A stretch of 64,000 bases of DNA from Rutpela maculata (taxonomy: Eukaryota; Arthropoda; Insecta; Coleoptera; Cerambycidae), in the NCBI GenBank assembly GCA_936432065.2, contig OW386291.2, positions 11,633,821-11,697,820 on the forward strand, in the 5' to 3' direction. The position numbers and the translations under genes are program-made. The notes below the pieces were generated by a model. That model ran no database searches, was not told the DNA's origin, and saw nothing but the letters and a program-made list of their open reading frames with translations. Shown here piece by piece: positions 54,303 to 64,000 of this stretch (the first letter of the stretch is position 1; the number at the start of each line of letters is the position of its first letter).

Positions 54303-54812
54303 ATGAGTAACAGAAACACCATCGATAAATTTGGACGTAGAGGCATGCGGCCCTCGGGCGTATTAGGTCAGCGCGGTCCCCCGGGCATCGGCTTTAAGCT
54401 CACCGGTGATAGACATTTTGATATTCAATATAGACGGTTAACCAAACTCGGGGATCCAAAAGAAGCTAGAGATGCCACACCGCGTCTGTATGTAGATGCG
54501 CATATCAGCAGGAGTAGGACCGAGACAGTCAAGTTAATTAACGCCACACTGGCAAAATCTATGGCAGAGCTGGAGAGCGCTATTAAACAATCGTACACCA
54601 CATTTATAGGGAAGCAGATGGAATTATATAGCACATTTATACATAGTAAAATTACCGAGGCGCTTGCTGATATGAAGAAGTCTCTCGACAGAGATATCGA
54701 TAAAATTAATACTTTAAAAAAGGAAAGCGAGGGAGCTTTGACGGCCAGAATAAGCAAATTAGAACAGTCACTTGCAGAAGTTCTTACGGTGGTGGACGTT
54801 AGCGCACATTGA
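54303..54812 (+). CDS. Collagen-tipped coiled-coil protein (fibre candidate)
   Basis: 169 residues from an ATG. The N-terminus has a short collagen-like run GVLGQRGPPGIGF (about 19-31), then KLTGDRHFDIQYRRLTKLGD, a 'GxGFKLT..G.(Y/F)D.Q..RL' pattern that recurs in insect Polinton-like ORFs. From about residue 65 on it is a long coiled coil (MAELESAIKQ, MELYSTFIHS, ISKLEQSLAE). No signal peptide. A trimeric fibre or tail-like attachment protein is plausible but inferred. It lies between DUF8207 and integrase genes. Confidence 0.65.
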   Translation: MSNRNTIDKFGRRGMRPSGVLGQRGPPGIGFKLTGDRHFDIQYRRLTKLGDPKEARDATPRLYVDAHISRSRTETVKLINATLAKSMAELESAIKQSYTTFIGKQMELYSTFIHSKITEALADMKKSLDRDIDKINTLKKESEGALTARISKLEQSLAEVLTVVDVSAH

Positions 54813-54855
54813 GAAAAAATACTCCTCGAGGGATGAAATAATAATAATAATAATA

Positions 54856-55779
54856 ATGAGTGTCAGCACGGAGAAGCGACAGGTTGTTGACGAACTTCAT
54901 AAATATGCCAGGCGAAATTTTCAGAGAAGGAAGACCGTGATTAGGGGTTATGGAGATTTATGGCAGATTGATTTAGCAGAGATGCAGCCGTATGCCCGTG
55001 AGAACCGTGGTTTTAGATATATATTCATAGTAATTGATTGCTATTCCAAATACGTATGGGCTAGGCCTCTTAAAAATAAAACCGCTCGTGAAATTTTAAA
55101 AGCAATGGAGAGTGTCCTCGTTGAGTCAAATTACGCGCCAAAGCATATACAGACAGACCACGGGACAGAGTTTTACAATAAATATTTCACCAAGCTGATG
55201 GGTCAATATGGAATCAATCATTACTCTACCTATAGTACGAAGAAGGCCGCAATAGTGGAACGTGTTATACGAACTCTGAAAGGGTGGCTGTATAAAAAAT
55301 TCTCGCTTAGAGGGAAATACAGATGGCTCGACATTTTACCCGAGATTACGAAGTTGTACAATAATAAAAAACACCGCACAATAGGAATGAAGCCGTCGAG
55401 TGTTACAAGGGAGACTCGGCTAAGTGCATATGTTCAACCTGAAATTATACCTTTGAAATTTAAATTTCACGTGGGTGATACGGTTAGAATTAGCAGATAC
55501 AAAGGCGTGTTCGATAAAGGTTACACCGCCAATTGGTCCACAGAGCTCTTCAAGATTGTCAGAGTAAATACAGTCCAGCCGCCCACATATCTACTTGAAG
55601 ACATGTATAAGCGCCCAATTAAGGGGTGTTTTTACGAGGAAGAATTACAGAGGGCAAGAAACCCCGATATATATTTGGTAGAGAAAATTTTACGCCGTCG
55701 AAAAAAACAAATTTACGTAAAATGGCTGGGGATGTCTAACGAGTTTAACTCGTGGATAAATACCACTGATTTTGTTTAA
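54856..55779 (+). CDS. Polinton-type DDE integrase with chromodomain
   Basis: 307 residues from ATG 54856, which follows an (AAT)n run; the frame is open upstream without ATG. Retroviral-type core with catalytic D39 (GDLWQIDLAEM), D101 (HIQTDHGTEFYN) and E135 (AAIVERVIRTLKGWLYKKF). An SH3-like section follows (about 225-260), and a C-terminal chromodomain at about 272-307 (VEKILRRRKKQIYVKWLG, W, DFV). The N-terminal zinc finger is short or absent. It inserts the element with a 6-bp duplication; the chromodomain may steer it to marked chromatin. All catalytic residues are intact. Confidence 0.9.
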   Translation: MSVSTEKRQVVDELHKYARRNFQRRKTVIRGYGDLWQIDLAEMQPYARENRGFRYIFIVIDCYSKYVWARPLKNKTAREILKAMESVLVESNYAPKHIQTDHGTEFYNKYFTKLMGQYGINHYSTYSTKKAAIVERVIRTLKGWLYKKFSLRGKYRWLDILPEITKLYNNKKHRTIGMKPSSVTRETRLSAYVQPEIIPLKFKFHVGDTVRISRYKGVFDKGYTANWSTELFKIVRVNTVQPPTYLLEDMYKRPIKGCFYEEELQRARNPDIYLVEKILRRRKKQIYVKWLGMSNEFNSWINTTDFV

Positions 55780-56523
55780 AACACTCGTACATACCACACT
55801 ACAATCAGCGCATGTTTTTTATGTAGCAACAATTGTGTTACTATATACATATATATTTTTGTATGTTTATTAAATAAAAATAAAAATAAAGAACTGTTCA
55901 ATATTTTACTTTAATAATTATAACCCTGTCTTATATAGTGTATGACATTGAAAATATAAAAAAACTTCATACATTATAATAACGCCGAGCTGATAAAATC
56001 TCAATAATCTTACGTAAACCACATTAAGTTCTTATACAAACTCGTGTTTTCAGCCTTTCTAGTGGCGTCATTATGTTGAAAAATAAATACCTATTATATA
56101 GGTACAGATAATAATAGCAGATAAGACCTCATTTTTAAACACCTTAACTAGCCTAGAATAACAGCAATTTGGAAAGCCCGTGAGACTCAGCATTTTAAAA
56201 ATATGTAAAAACTTTAAGTAATCTCGTGTTTGGCTTTCTAACGGCCGTAAGTCAGCAGTATTTTAAAAAGTGAAAGCGATAATATGCACCAAACAAGTCT
56301 ATACGAAACCGGTGGATGGTCAGAGTTTTTGGAAAAAACCAGGTGGTTCGATTTACGTAAAATGCGGCATTGATAAGCATACATATACTGGTATTCCCGA
56401 CCTCAAAATAAAACGAGATGCATTGTTAAAACTTTAAGTAATTTCCTGTTTGGCTTTCTAGCGGTCGTAAGTCAACAGTATTTTAAAAAAGTGAAAGCGC
56501 AAATAAGTATACGAAAGCGGTGA
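55780..56523. repeat. Right subterminal region: AT-rich, then two direct repeats
   Basis: 55780-56200 has no gene. From 56205 a block 'actttaagtaatctcgtgtttggctttctaacggccgtaagtc' recurs at 56427 as 'actttaagtaatttcctgtttggctttctagcggtcgtaagtc', each followed by 'agtattttaaaaagtgaaagcg'. Both are inverted relatives of 47795-47905. Confidence 0.75.
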
Positions 56524-57244
56524 CACGCCGCTACGCAGACATACGGGCCTTTCCATCTTAGCTTTCTAATTCCTGCGATGGTATAGACTACTGCAATGAA
56601 TTTGTCCCTCATCGTTATTTACTAATGTTAAACCGCTTTCATTTTCAAGATTTCTATCTAGGTATGCAATATTATACCTTCACATAAAGAAAAGCAGTTA
56701 TAGGTTAAAAGAAATACACTGTTAAGTCGATATGACGTATATAACTGCCATGTAGAATTATTATACTTTCAAACGTAAACACTGGCGGGGTTTTCAAGTA
56801 ATTAACGATCTGCCTGCTAGATATGTCATGCAAATCAGCCACGACGGATTGTAAATCCAAATAATGAATGTATACGAATAGGTTCCTACCTGTAAAAATA
56901 TCTACCATAAATATTCACAATAAGCAAGCCGCTGACGTGAAAGCGTTCTAAATTCCATTGTTGAAAAAGTTGGATTTCCCCAGAAAAAAATATTCACTTC
57001 ATTGTCGAAAGCTAGTAAACATGTAGTGCATTATATACACATATTTGATAAAAATAAATGTATGCATGGAAAAGACAGGGAATACCGAAACCCCTCACCC
57101 AACGTTATAGTGCACGTACGAACCGCGGAATTCCCAGGTAAAAAACCGGTTCAGCGGAATTCGTGGAATCCGCGCTTTTTTCCGCGGTTCAAGGCAAACA
57201 AGGTAATTAAAAAGCGATTATATCAAATCGTCGCTCCTTCTACT
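56524..57244 (-). repeat. Right terminal inverted repeat, 721 bp
   Basis: Exact length match to the left TIR and near-identical sequence, ending ccttctact against TSD TATGTA. Carries the mirrored hairpin block at 57120-57190. Confidence 0.93.
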
Positions 57245-57250
57245 TATGTA
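57245..57250 (+). other. Right target-site duplication TATGTA
   Basis: Identical to 47019-47024. Confidence 0.92.
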
Positions 57251-58304
57251 TATAAAAGATGAAATACAAAAAGGCAAAGAGAAACAAGTTCAACTAGTTT
57301 CTTTGGTAATATGTTTTTAAAGCATTCAGGCAGCAATTAAAAATGTCTATATCACCACAATCGAAGTAGTTGGCTAGTGGTGGGAGGCTAAATGATATCA
57401 GCATCGTGTTCCCCGCCCTTGAAAACGTGTAAAAAATAATTTTCGGCACGTTTGAATGTTTTTTGCATATTCCGGTATTGAGGGAGGGGGTCGCTTCAAT
57501 CCCTGGGAGTCGTTAAGATGTTTGGTTGCGAAATTTTACAGGGCATATTGAGTTTCCTCAAGAAAAAGCCGATCCAAGGCCTCGCATGCCTAACAACGAA
57601 AAATAGAAGAAGAGGGGTGTTTTTTTGCGGTTAGGGGTAGTTCGAGTATCACCATCGTGTTGGCCGTCCTGGAAAACGGGAGGGGGTAGGCATATTTTGT
57701 CACTACCCTTGCACTTTTGGGGTTTTTGCAACTTGCGCATGGGCTATTTAGGAAGGTTATCGAATATCAGAGGAAAATTCGCTTTACGAAAATTAAAACA
57801 ATTTTTAAAATCCGATGGATACCTATTTTTAGGATAGTTACTGATGTTCATCCGTAACGAAATATTTAAAGCCGGGTGGTGTTCATCCTCAGGTACCCAT
57901 GGCTCCTCAGATCTTTCCACTGAGCACACCTTATTGTTAATCACTAGATCGAGAATCCTGTCATACGTATTGAGAATTAGATTATGCAAGAATTGGAAGT
58001 TAATGATGTTAAAAACTTATCTTTTCCATTATATTCGTATTTACCTCAAAGCTACACAAAACAAACAAGCACTCCACTCTTTTGCTAGAGAACTGAGTCG
58101 AAATTACCCCAATCACCCTACACACACGAGTTGTGTCAGGACGGCTGGAGCTGATCTAGGAAGCTAGGAAGGTCCGGCGCGGCCTGCCGCCCAGCAAAGG
58201 AGGCAATCTAGGAAATTGCCACTGCTTGCCTACACACGTCACAAACAAGGAGGCAACTTCTACACCCTAGATTTCCCCTGCGGCAGGCGTGTGAGTAGCT
58301 GCCT
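57251..58304. repeat. Harbinger-like element remainder with satellite-like fragment
   Basis: 57380-57700 holds a diverged relative of the 12.7-13.8 kb satellite ('cgtgttccccgcccttgaaaacg', 'attgagggaggggg'). 58120-58304 is the GC-richer subterminal part of the Harbinger-like element ('gcaatctagga', 'cctacacacg'). No intact gene. Confidence 0.6.
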
Positions 58305-58873
58305 TTAGGCTAGTCTTAAAGAACACTACCCCTTCGAGCAATAAACGATCATAATATTTGGCCCTTTTTAGCCCTTTATTGCCTTTTTGAGAGCGGAGTG
58401 CCTCTTTTAACATCGGATTCGTGTTGAACAATAAAAAATACATAGGAAAACACACCTCGCACTTCTTTTTTCAATGAAATTAAATTTTTGCCCTTGCACT
58501 TTGGAGAGCAGAATGCCCTTTTTTGACATCGGATTCGTATTCAACATTAAAAAATACATAAGAAAACACGCCTAGCACTTCTTTTTTCAATAAAATTGAG
58601 TCTTTGCCCTTTTTGTCCTTTATTGCCCTTTAGAGGTCAGATTCGTAATCATCGCGCAAAAATACATAGGAAATAGAAATTTTTATTACGTTTTCATGTA
58701 AATACTTATAAACACATTTTACGTCGAAATTCGGCAAAAACCACAGTATTTTGACAATAGAAACTGGGATTTACTCGAAATCTACGCGGTAGAAAGTATT
58801 TTAATATGATAAATTCGGTTTCAGCAAACAAAAATACTTAAGGCATGCTAGGTTTTAGTCCTTGGAGTAGAAC
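58305..58873 (-). repeat. Right arm of the outer foldback repeat
   Basis: Inverted partner of 43371-43962: 'ggctagtcttaaa', several 'gccctttattgccctt' units, 'ataaacacattttacgtcgaaattcgg' and 'tagtccttggag'. Confidence 0.7.
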
Positions 58874-59581
58874 ATTTTTTTGTATCTAATTTCTTTTGCT
58901 TTAAATTCGCCAATCCTCAATATCTGAATAACTTACTGGGTTGCTGGCGCCAAATTTTTGGTAATTTTTCAATGAAAATTCTTGTCCTACCAAATTTGAA
59001 AACATCAATGACATTGGGTGATGTAAAAAGTAAATTTAAATAGAAAATGAGGAATGACTTTTTTTCGAAAAACAATTCGTTTCTTAGTTATTAATTATTT
59101 ATTTAATGTTTGAAAATGTAATTCGAAAACCATAAATCAAAATTTTGGATATTGAGGTTCTAGAGCATGGTGGTCAATAATATCGCATTGGTTTTTCAGT
59201 AAATAAATGCCAAATATGATTTCTAGAGAAATCGACCACTTTTTTCCTAATAAATATGCACGCCAAAATAAGCTTTACTTTACTCAAAAAAGACGCAGTA
59301 AAGGTCTTTGATACTGACCCAAGTTTGGTTAAAATCAGATAACTAATAACTGAGACATGGATTGGGGGGCAATTAAAAGTGGAACACGTTGTATATTAAA
59401 TAACCGCATTTTTCTGGAAACATGTTTTGGATTATTTCAGTTATTCCCATCTCTAATTTGTTTAGAGAGTTGGTATATTGACTGAACTAATCTAAAAAAT
59501 AATAGAGAGAGAAATACAGCCTTTGTTAGTTTTCATTTGCTTATAAGATATATCTAAGAATTACTTCATTTAAATTCTTAC
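58874..59581. other. Intron of the GPCR gene (downstream side), no other feature seen
   Basis: Non-coding, AT-rich. Lies immediately 3' of the GPCR exon on the minus strand. Confidence 0.4.
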
Positions 59582-59765
59582 CTCTGTGTTAGCATAGCAA
59601 AACAAAATCGCTACAAAAATTCCTTGCAATGCTTCCATTGAATATCTTGTATAATCGTAAATATCTTCTGCCCGACATGAATCATCATACACAATTTTCT
59701 TTGCAGTGACTATGATGTGGAGGCCGAATAAAGGAATTAAAAACAAAGTTGCTCGAAATGCGGCC
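59582..59765 (-). CDS. Secretin-family (class B1) GPCR, TM6-TM7 exon
   Basis: 184-bp internal exon on the minus strand between acceptor tttgtttcag and donor gtaagaat, open in one frame (61 codons plus one base). It encodes AAFRATLFLIPLFGLHIIVT (TM6), an extracellular loop, then EALQGIFVAILFCYANTE (TM7). These blocks (RATLFLIPLFG and QG..VA.LFC..N.E) are hallmarks of class B1 neuropeptide receptors such as the insect calcitonin-like/DH31 and DH44 receptor groups. Which receptor is not decided. Flanking exons are outside the recognisable sequence, so introns must be long. It is a host gene unrelated to nearby transposons. Confidence 0.85.
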
Positions 59766-59995
59766 CTGAAACAAAATTATATATTCTTTCTTAGTTCTCA
59801 TCTTTTACAGGAAAAGGAACAAGGACTTGAATTATTATATCATTAACTTTTTAGGACATTGAAACTTTAAACTATCAATTGGCAAGCGTTTTATTTAACT
59901 TTTAGGGGAATTGTTTTAAACTACGATTTTGTGTTTTCTTCTTTACAGATTTACAAAATAACAAGTAAAATGACAATATAGTTCAGTAGTTCAAT

Positions 59996-61925
59996 AGTTC
60001 AGTAATATAACGATTTATATGGGACAAAATAAAGTTTTAAAAATTGGTAAAAATGTTAAGAATAGCATAATAATTAATAAACCGAAAAGTTCCCACCCCT
60101 AAATACTGTGCTTCATCCCCTAGGACGTCGTTTTCACCCCCATTTTAAGGTTTTCTAGATTATCTCGGGAACGGAGCACTTTTTTGATGAAAAATACCTA
60201 TATTCAAAATTATTCCTAACAAAATTCTCTATCAAAAACGTCTCTAAAATTTTTTTCCTAAAATTAATAGTACGGTGGGAAATAAGGCGCACACATAAGG
60301 GTTGGTTCCAGTTAACACAATAAATTGTCATCTTTACTATAATCTACTTTAAAGTTCAATGCTTAACGCTAAAGCAGTATTTACTAAACTCCACTTAAAA
60401 TTACAATAAATGTAGCGCTTCCACCTTCTCACCCCTGAAATATTGTACTTGTCGCCACGCCACTCTAGAGGTAAAGTAATTGCCCCTTTTTTTACATGGT
60501 GTCCCGTGTATACCTAATCTACTAATTATCAGAAGGTTACCTGCGGTAATTAATCTTCATCGTCTTCTATAGATTCGACATTCATGCATGCTTGTACGTG
60601 GCAATGGTAACAAATTGTGGAGCAACGTGAGCCTGCTCTTCTGCAACTGCACCTGTTTTTGCTGCACCTGTTTTTGCACCCTAATTTGCATGAACAAAAA
60701 ATTAGTATTAAAACAGATTCGGGAGCTGGTTCTTTTGTTGTTTTCCATCCTCAATCAGTAGCTTCTAGCGTAACGTTTTCCCATGTTTGAATTTGGTAAA
60801 AAATGCGATATGAGTGTTGCCGAGCAGCAGCAGAAGCTGATGGTAGTTTTGATAACATTACAGTATTGTTTGCTTTACCAGCAAGTTTATTAAAAGTCAT
60901 GACTCTGTATACATCTAGACTTTTTTCTTCGGAGGTAGAGTTGTATAAAGCTAGAACAAATCGCTCTCCTACGTCTACAATTTCTTCATTATTAGCTTTT
61001 TCATTATTAAAAGTTTGCACGTCATCTCTTTTATTAAGCGCATTGGTTACATTAATCTTTCCTCTGGAATAAAACGCGGAGGTTGTGTCGCAACCGCTAA
61101 TGGCGTGTGCAAATAATATTGTTTCTTTACAGTTTTTTAAAAAAGTTGAGGATTGTAAATCTCGAGAACTGTAAATCCTTTTGCTGGTATTATCTCGATT
61201 CCTTCATTCTTAAATTTTTTCACTAGTCCTGCAATCAAACGTTCCTTGTTAAACAAATTACTAAGGAACTTCTGCTGAGATTTAGAAAACAACAGTGTTT
61301 CCATCAAATATAATTTCAGGACAGGCTCTTTGCAGTACCCGCCTTTATAGTTCTAGGCTCTTCGTGCTCTTTTCATTATCCAAATAACCATCGAACACGA
61401 TAGTTACTCTATTACCGTAATGTAACTAACGCAAGAGTTGTAAATGTTATTAAATTTTCATTTTTTTTCCATATTACGTGGCGAAGCAAGTATCCTCCAT
61501 CAATCACATACTCACTATTTTCGAAAATATGGTCTCGTTCTGGAACAGTATTAATAATCTGGTATAAAGTTGCCTCGTTAATTTTTCTCAATAGGCCTTT
61601 GTCATCGAAGAGGAAATGAGGTACTGAAGCCAGTTCAAAACTAAGGCATTTTTTTAATTATTGTATTATTAGTTTTGAAAAAAAATTGTACAAACGTTTT
61701 TGCTAGAAAATGAGGAATAATTTTGTATATAGGTGCACCGTTCCCGAGATAATCTAGAAAACCTCAAAATGGGGGAGGAAACGACGCCCTAGGGGGTGAA
61801 ACACACTATTTAGGGGTGGGAACTTTTCGGTTTAATAATTCTTATGCTAACCTTAACATTTCTACCAATTTTCAAAACTTTATGAATTTTGTCCGATATA
61901 ATTAAATATTATATTACTGAACTAA
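59996..61925. mobile_element. 1.9-kb TIR element carrying a repeat-encoded gene fragment
   Basis: Ends near 'tagttcagtaatata' are inverted. Arms of about 235 bp include 'aaattggtaaaaatgttaag', 'aaccgaaaagttcccaccccta' and 'ctagattatctcgggaacg' at the left and complements at 61690-61925. Contains a decayed gene on the minus strand. TSD not resolved. Unnamed superfamily. Confidence 0.7.
60547..61320 (-). pseudogene. Repeat-encoded protein with cysteine-rich (CXC-like) tail, broken
   Basis: Minus-strand frames in order: ETLLFSKSQQKFLSNLFNKE and GLVKKFKNEGIEI, a stop, then ETILFAHAISGCDTTSAFYS, VVDVGERF-type sequence, LPSASAAARQHSYRIFYQIQ, 'W' block, and after a frame change PESVLILIFCSCKLGC with further CxC pairs (CSCRRAGSRCSTICYHC). 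'HAISGCDTTS...' and the CXC tail recur in proteins spread through insect and cnidarian repeats. Multiple stops and shifts. Same protein class as 20716-21219. Confidence 0.6.
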
Positions 61926-64000
61926 TAGTCAGTTTTGTTTTATTATAAAATTAGAATCATTGGTTACTTTAATTTAAATATTATAATATAAATTAACCGG
62001 GGTGCGAATTTTATTTCCTGTTATTTTGTTTTCCTGTTTTCCTGTTATTTTTAGTAATATTATTATTTAAAAAACTAACTGCAACTAAGCTAAATTGCAG
62101 TTAGTTTGGCAACCACTTGTTGGTGAAAGTAAATGAAGAAAACCTAATCATTCACAAAACAAACAGTCCAGTCAACGGGACAAAGATGGGCTAACGAAAA
62201 AAAAACGAATAGATTTTTTTAAATTTAGAAGTTTAGTGTAGTTTGATATGTTGAATAACTTAGTTTGTGATTTTTTATCGGTGTCGCTGACATCGCTATA
62301 TTAACGAAGTGATGTTGAAAATAAGTTTTTTAACAATATTTTTGCCAGTACATCCAGATCAAAAAATTGTTATTATAAAAAGTGGAGAGAATTAAATAAC
62401 CTACAAACTTTGTCTGAAACTTTTTTTGTTCCAGAGTTATACTCAAATATTTCTGTAAATTGCGTAGACGCTTCCTTTTCATCCAAAACTATACTAATTA
62501 TCGATTAATTATTACCTAATGAACAATCTTACTTATTCCCACACTACCATACATTGTAGAATATGAATATTTTTACATTCTTAAATCACGTTCAGACACA
62601 GGTTGTTCATTCACTAACGTGACTAATGACTAAGATGTCGTTCCCGATTTCCTCTCCCATTATTCCTAAATATAATCGCAACAGATCTTTTGCAACAATT
62701 TTGATGCACTACACACGCTTTTTCGAACGATACTACTGATAAAACTAAAATTTTTGATGACCATGCAGTTAATGCAGCTAACAAAATTACGAAAAGTGCA
62801 GAGTGCCTTCTCCAACAAAGAAACAAAGTTTCGCGGATGTACTTCTTGGCGAATCAATAATTACGCCTTTCTCACAGGCTAGATTTCTGTCGAATAAAAT
62901 AAAGAAAAGTCATTTAATTTCTATGCTGAAGAAGAAGTCGAAGAGATACTGACATATCGATCACGAAGTCAATGATTAGCTTATCATCAAAATTCAATTC
63001 GACTTTCGTTGTAGAATAAGATGTAGATCTTCTAATCATCCATTCAACATGCAACACGACTTCAACAATCTTCATTTAGGGAAAGAACAAGTTTCTGGAA
63101 GCATTTCAAAAGTCCGAGGTATTAAATCAGCCTACAGGGTTGTTCAGAAAATAAAGTGTAGACTTTGACATCTTTGCTGCAGCCGGAGGATAGTTCCTGA
63201 CACTATTGTGTGTAGTCGCTCAAGGAAAGTAATTTTTGGATTGATTCTTTCCGGTTACAACATTTTATAAGATCGGCGACGAAGAATAAGTTAGATTTTG
63301 CTTCATTACCATCTGCAGTAATAGCTGCAGGACAGCATCTGAACCTACCATCTTGGTATTGTGTACAAGAGAATCCGGCTGATTGGTGATGGGAAAAAAG
63401 TAAAAATGAACTTACTTCATCCACAGCCAGCAAAGGTCATGCACCCGAAGCACTTTAAAATTCATTTCCCTTAAATGTAAAACACGCTGCAACCTAGTAT
63501 GCTGCTGCAGGAAGACAATTTTAAAATGTTTTGTTAGTTGCATTAATTGAAATGGAGAATCCTGCAACACGTTGCAGAAACGTTTTGCTACTGCGAAAAA
63601 AAAAAGAAAGAAATCGAGACCTATATTTACAAACTGTTTATATACGAAAACCGCGAGATATTCGATTCTGAAGGAATGACAACACTCGGCCAAACACTGA
63701 AGAAATATGTTCCACTTTACTAGAATATAATTCTAGAAATACTTTCTAACAAAAAAAAGTTCTAGGTGATACTTGTAGAGAATTTAGTTCTCCACGATTT
63801 TTATAATTCCTATTTTTAGTTCAATGGAACAAATATTTCCGGAAACTTATTTTCGACGCCATTTTCTCAAATAAAGTACACACGCAACACACGTAGTTCA
63901 CTGAGACCATATCTAGTAATATATATACAGTGTGTCCCAGGATAGATGTAACAAAACCAAAAATTTTGGAATTTTGGAATGGTATTTGGGGATTGAGTCC
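61926..64000. other. No gene recognised
   Basis: Includes a lone foldback end at 62167 ('agtccagtcaacggga') and 'cagtgtgtcccagga' at 63930. Minus-strand frames near 62650-62850 and 63200-63690 show no known domain. On the minus strand this is upstream of the GPCR exon, so it may be intron. Confidence 0.35.

Larger units (their letters stand above)
47025..57244. mobile_element. Polinton/Maverick-like integrated virus-like element without DNA polymerase B
   Basis: 10,220 bp between perfect 6-bp TSDs with 721-bp TIRs starting AGTAGAAGG and ending in its complement. It encodes, leftward from the centre, a PLA2 ORF, a membrane-active-type ORF, cysteine protease, a 141-aa unknown, a penton-like protein, a 64-aa unknown and a capsid protein. 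Rightward it encodes packaging ATPase, a DUF8207-type protein, a collagen/coiled-coil protein and DDE integrase with chromodomain. Full Polintons are usually 15-20 kb with a protein-primed PolB; no such gene fits here. Base composition is visibly less AT-rich than the flanks. Confidence 0.93.
43963..58304. mobile_element. PIF/Harbinger-like element, heavily interrupted
   Basis: Ends 'aggcagctactcacacgcct' at 43963 and its complement 'ggcgtgtgagtagctgcct' ending at 58304, flanked by TTA on both sides (43960-43962, 58305-58307). TWA duplication is typical of PIF/Harbinger. The element's own DNA totals only about 1.5 kb; the rest is an R1-like LINE, an 'acttccac' repeat and the Polinton-like element. 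It retains a transposase N-terminal fragment and no catalytic core, so it is non-autonomous. Confidence 0.72.

Noticed and set aside
54772..54855. Upstream extension of the integrase
   Set aside because: The extension starts at TTG, overlaps the fibre-like gene and encodes an isoleucine run from an (AAT)n repeat; the ATG at 54856 is the better start.
47025..57244. Presence of a protein-primed DNA polymerase B gene
   Set aside because: All six frames are accounted for by smaller genes or short non-coding stretches; no frame is long enough and no polymerase motif is visible.
1..64000. Bacterial, phage or free viral genome
   Set aside because: Host exons with GT/AG introns, LINEs, LTR elements and MITEs show animal nuclear DNA; the virus-like part is bounded by a target-site duplication.

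Overview
The window looks like nuclear DNA from an arthropod, most likely an insect with a large repeat-rich genome (a beetle would fit, but the species is not provable from this sequence). It is strongly AT-rich. Host coding sequence survives as isolated short exons with GT/AG junctions: two phospholipase B1-like exons at the left end, one secretin-family GPCR exon near 59.7 kb, and one weaker candidate exon at 14.2 kb. Almost everything else is mobile DNA, much of it nested.

Left to right. 1-6.9 kb: old repeats and the first two exons of the phospholipase gene. 6.9-11.8 kb: a LINE with both ORFs open. 12.2-14.1 kb: a foldback element with a tandem-repeat core. 14.8-19.2 kb: miscellaneous repeats. 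19.2-27.2 kb: copies of a repeat carrying a tRNA-like module, one interrupted by a 2.2-kb inverted-repeat element (3-bp TSD) and by a gypsy-type LTR element (398-bp LTRs). That LTR element keeps Gag and protease but has lost reverse transcriptase and the integrase core. 27.2-36.1 kb: a broken LINE, hairpin MITEs and PIF/Harbinger-like elements. 36-43 kb: foldback elements and a decayed transposase. 43.4-58.9 kb: a Russian-doll locus in which a foldback repeat was hit by a PIF/Harbinger-like element (TSD TTA), which was in turn hit by an R1-like LINE (20-bp TSD), a short interspersed repeat and a Polinton-like element. 59-64 kb: a GPCR exon, another inverted-repeat element and unassigned DNA.

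The centrepiece is the Polinton/Maverick-like, virus-like element at 47025-57244 (10,220 bp). It has 721-bp terminal inverted repeats starting AG and ending CT, and a perfect 6-bp target duplication TATGTA. It carries a virion-type gene set: major capsid and penton-like proteins, adenain-like cysteine protease, packaging ATPase, phospholipase A2 domain, a collagen-tipped coiled-coil protein, and a DDE integrase with a chromodomain. It encodes no DNA polymerase B and no other recognisable replicase. The genes lie in two divergent, tightly packed blocks around a 55-bp spacer. The left block shows a retrovirus-like expression logic. The phospholipase ORF runs into a 15-A tract, after which an ORF with no usable ATG continues in the -1 frame. 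That ORF ends in the heptamer A AAA AAC, in frame, directly before its stop, after which the protease continues in the next -1 frame, also with no usable ATG. On the right side the ATPase has an in-frame ATG followed six codons later by an amber stop. The few TIR mismatches suggest a recent insertion.
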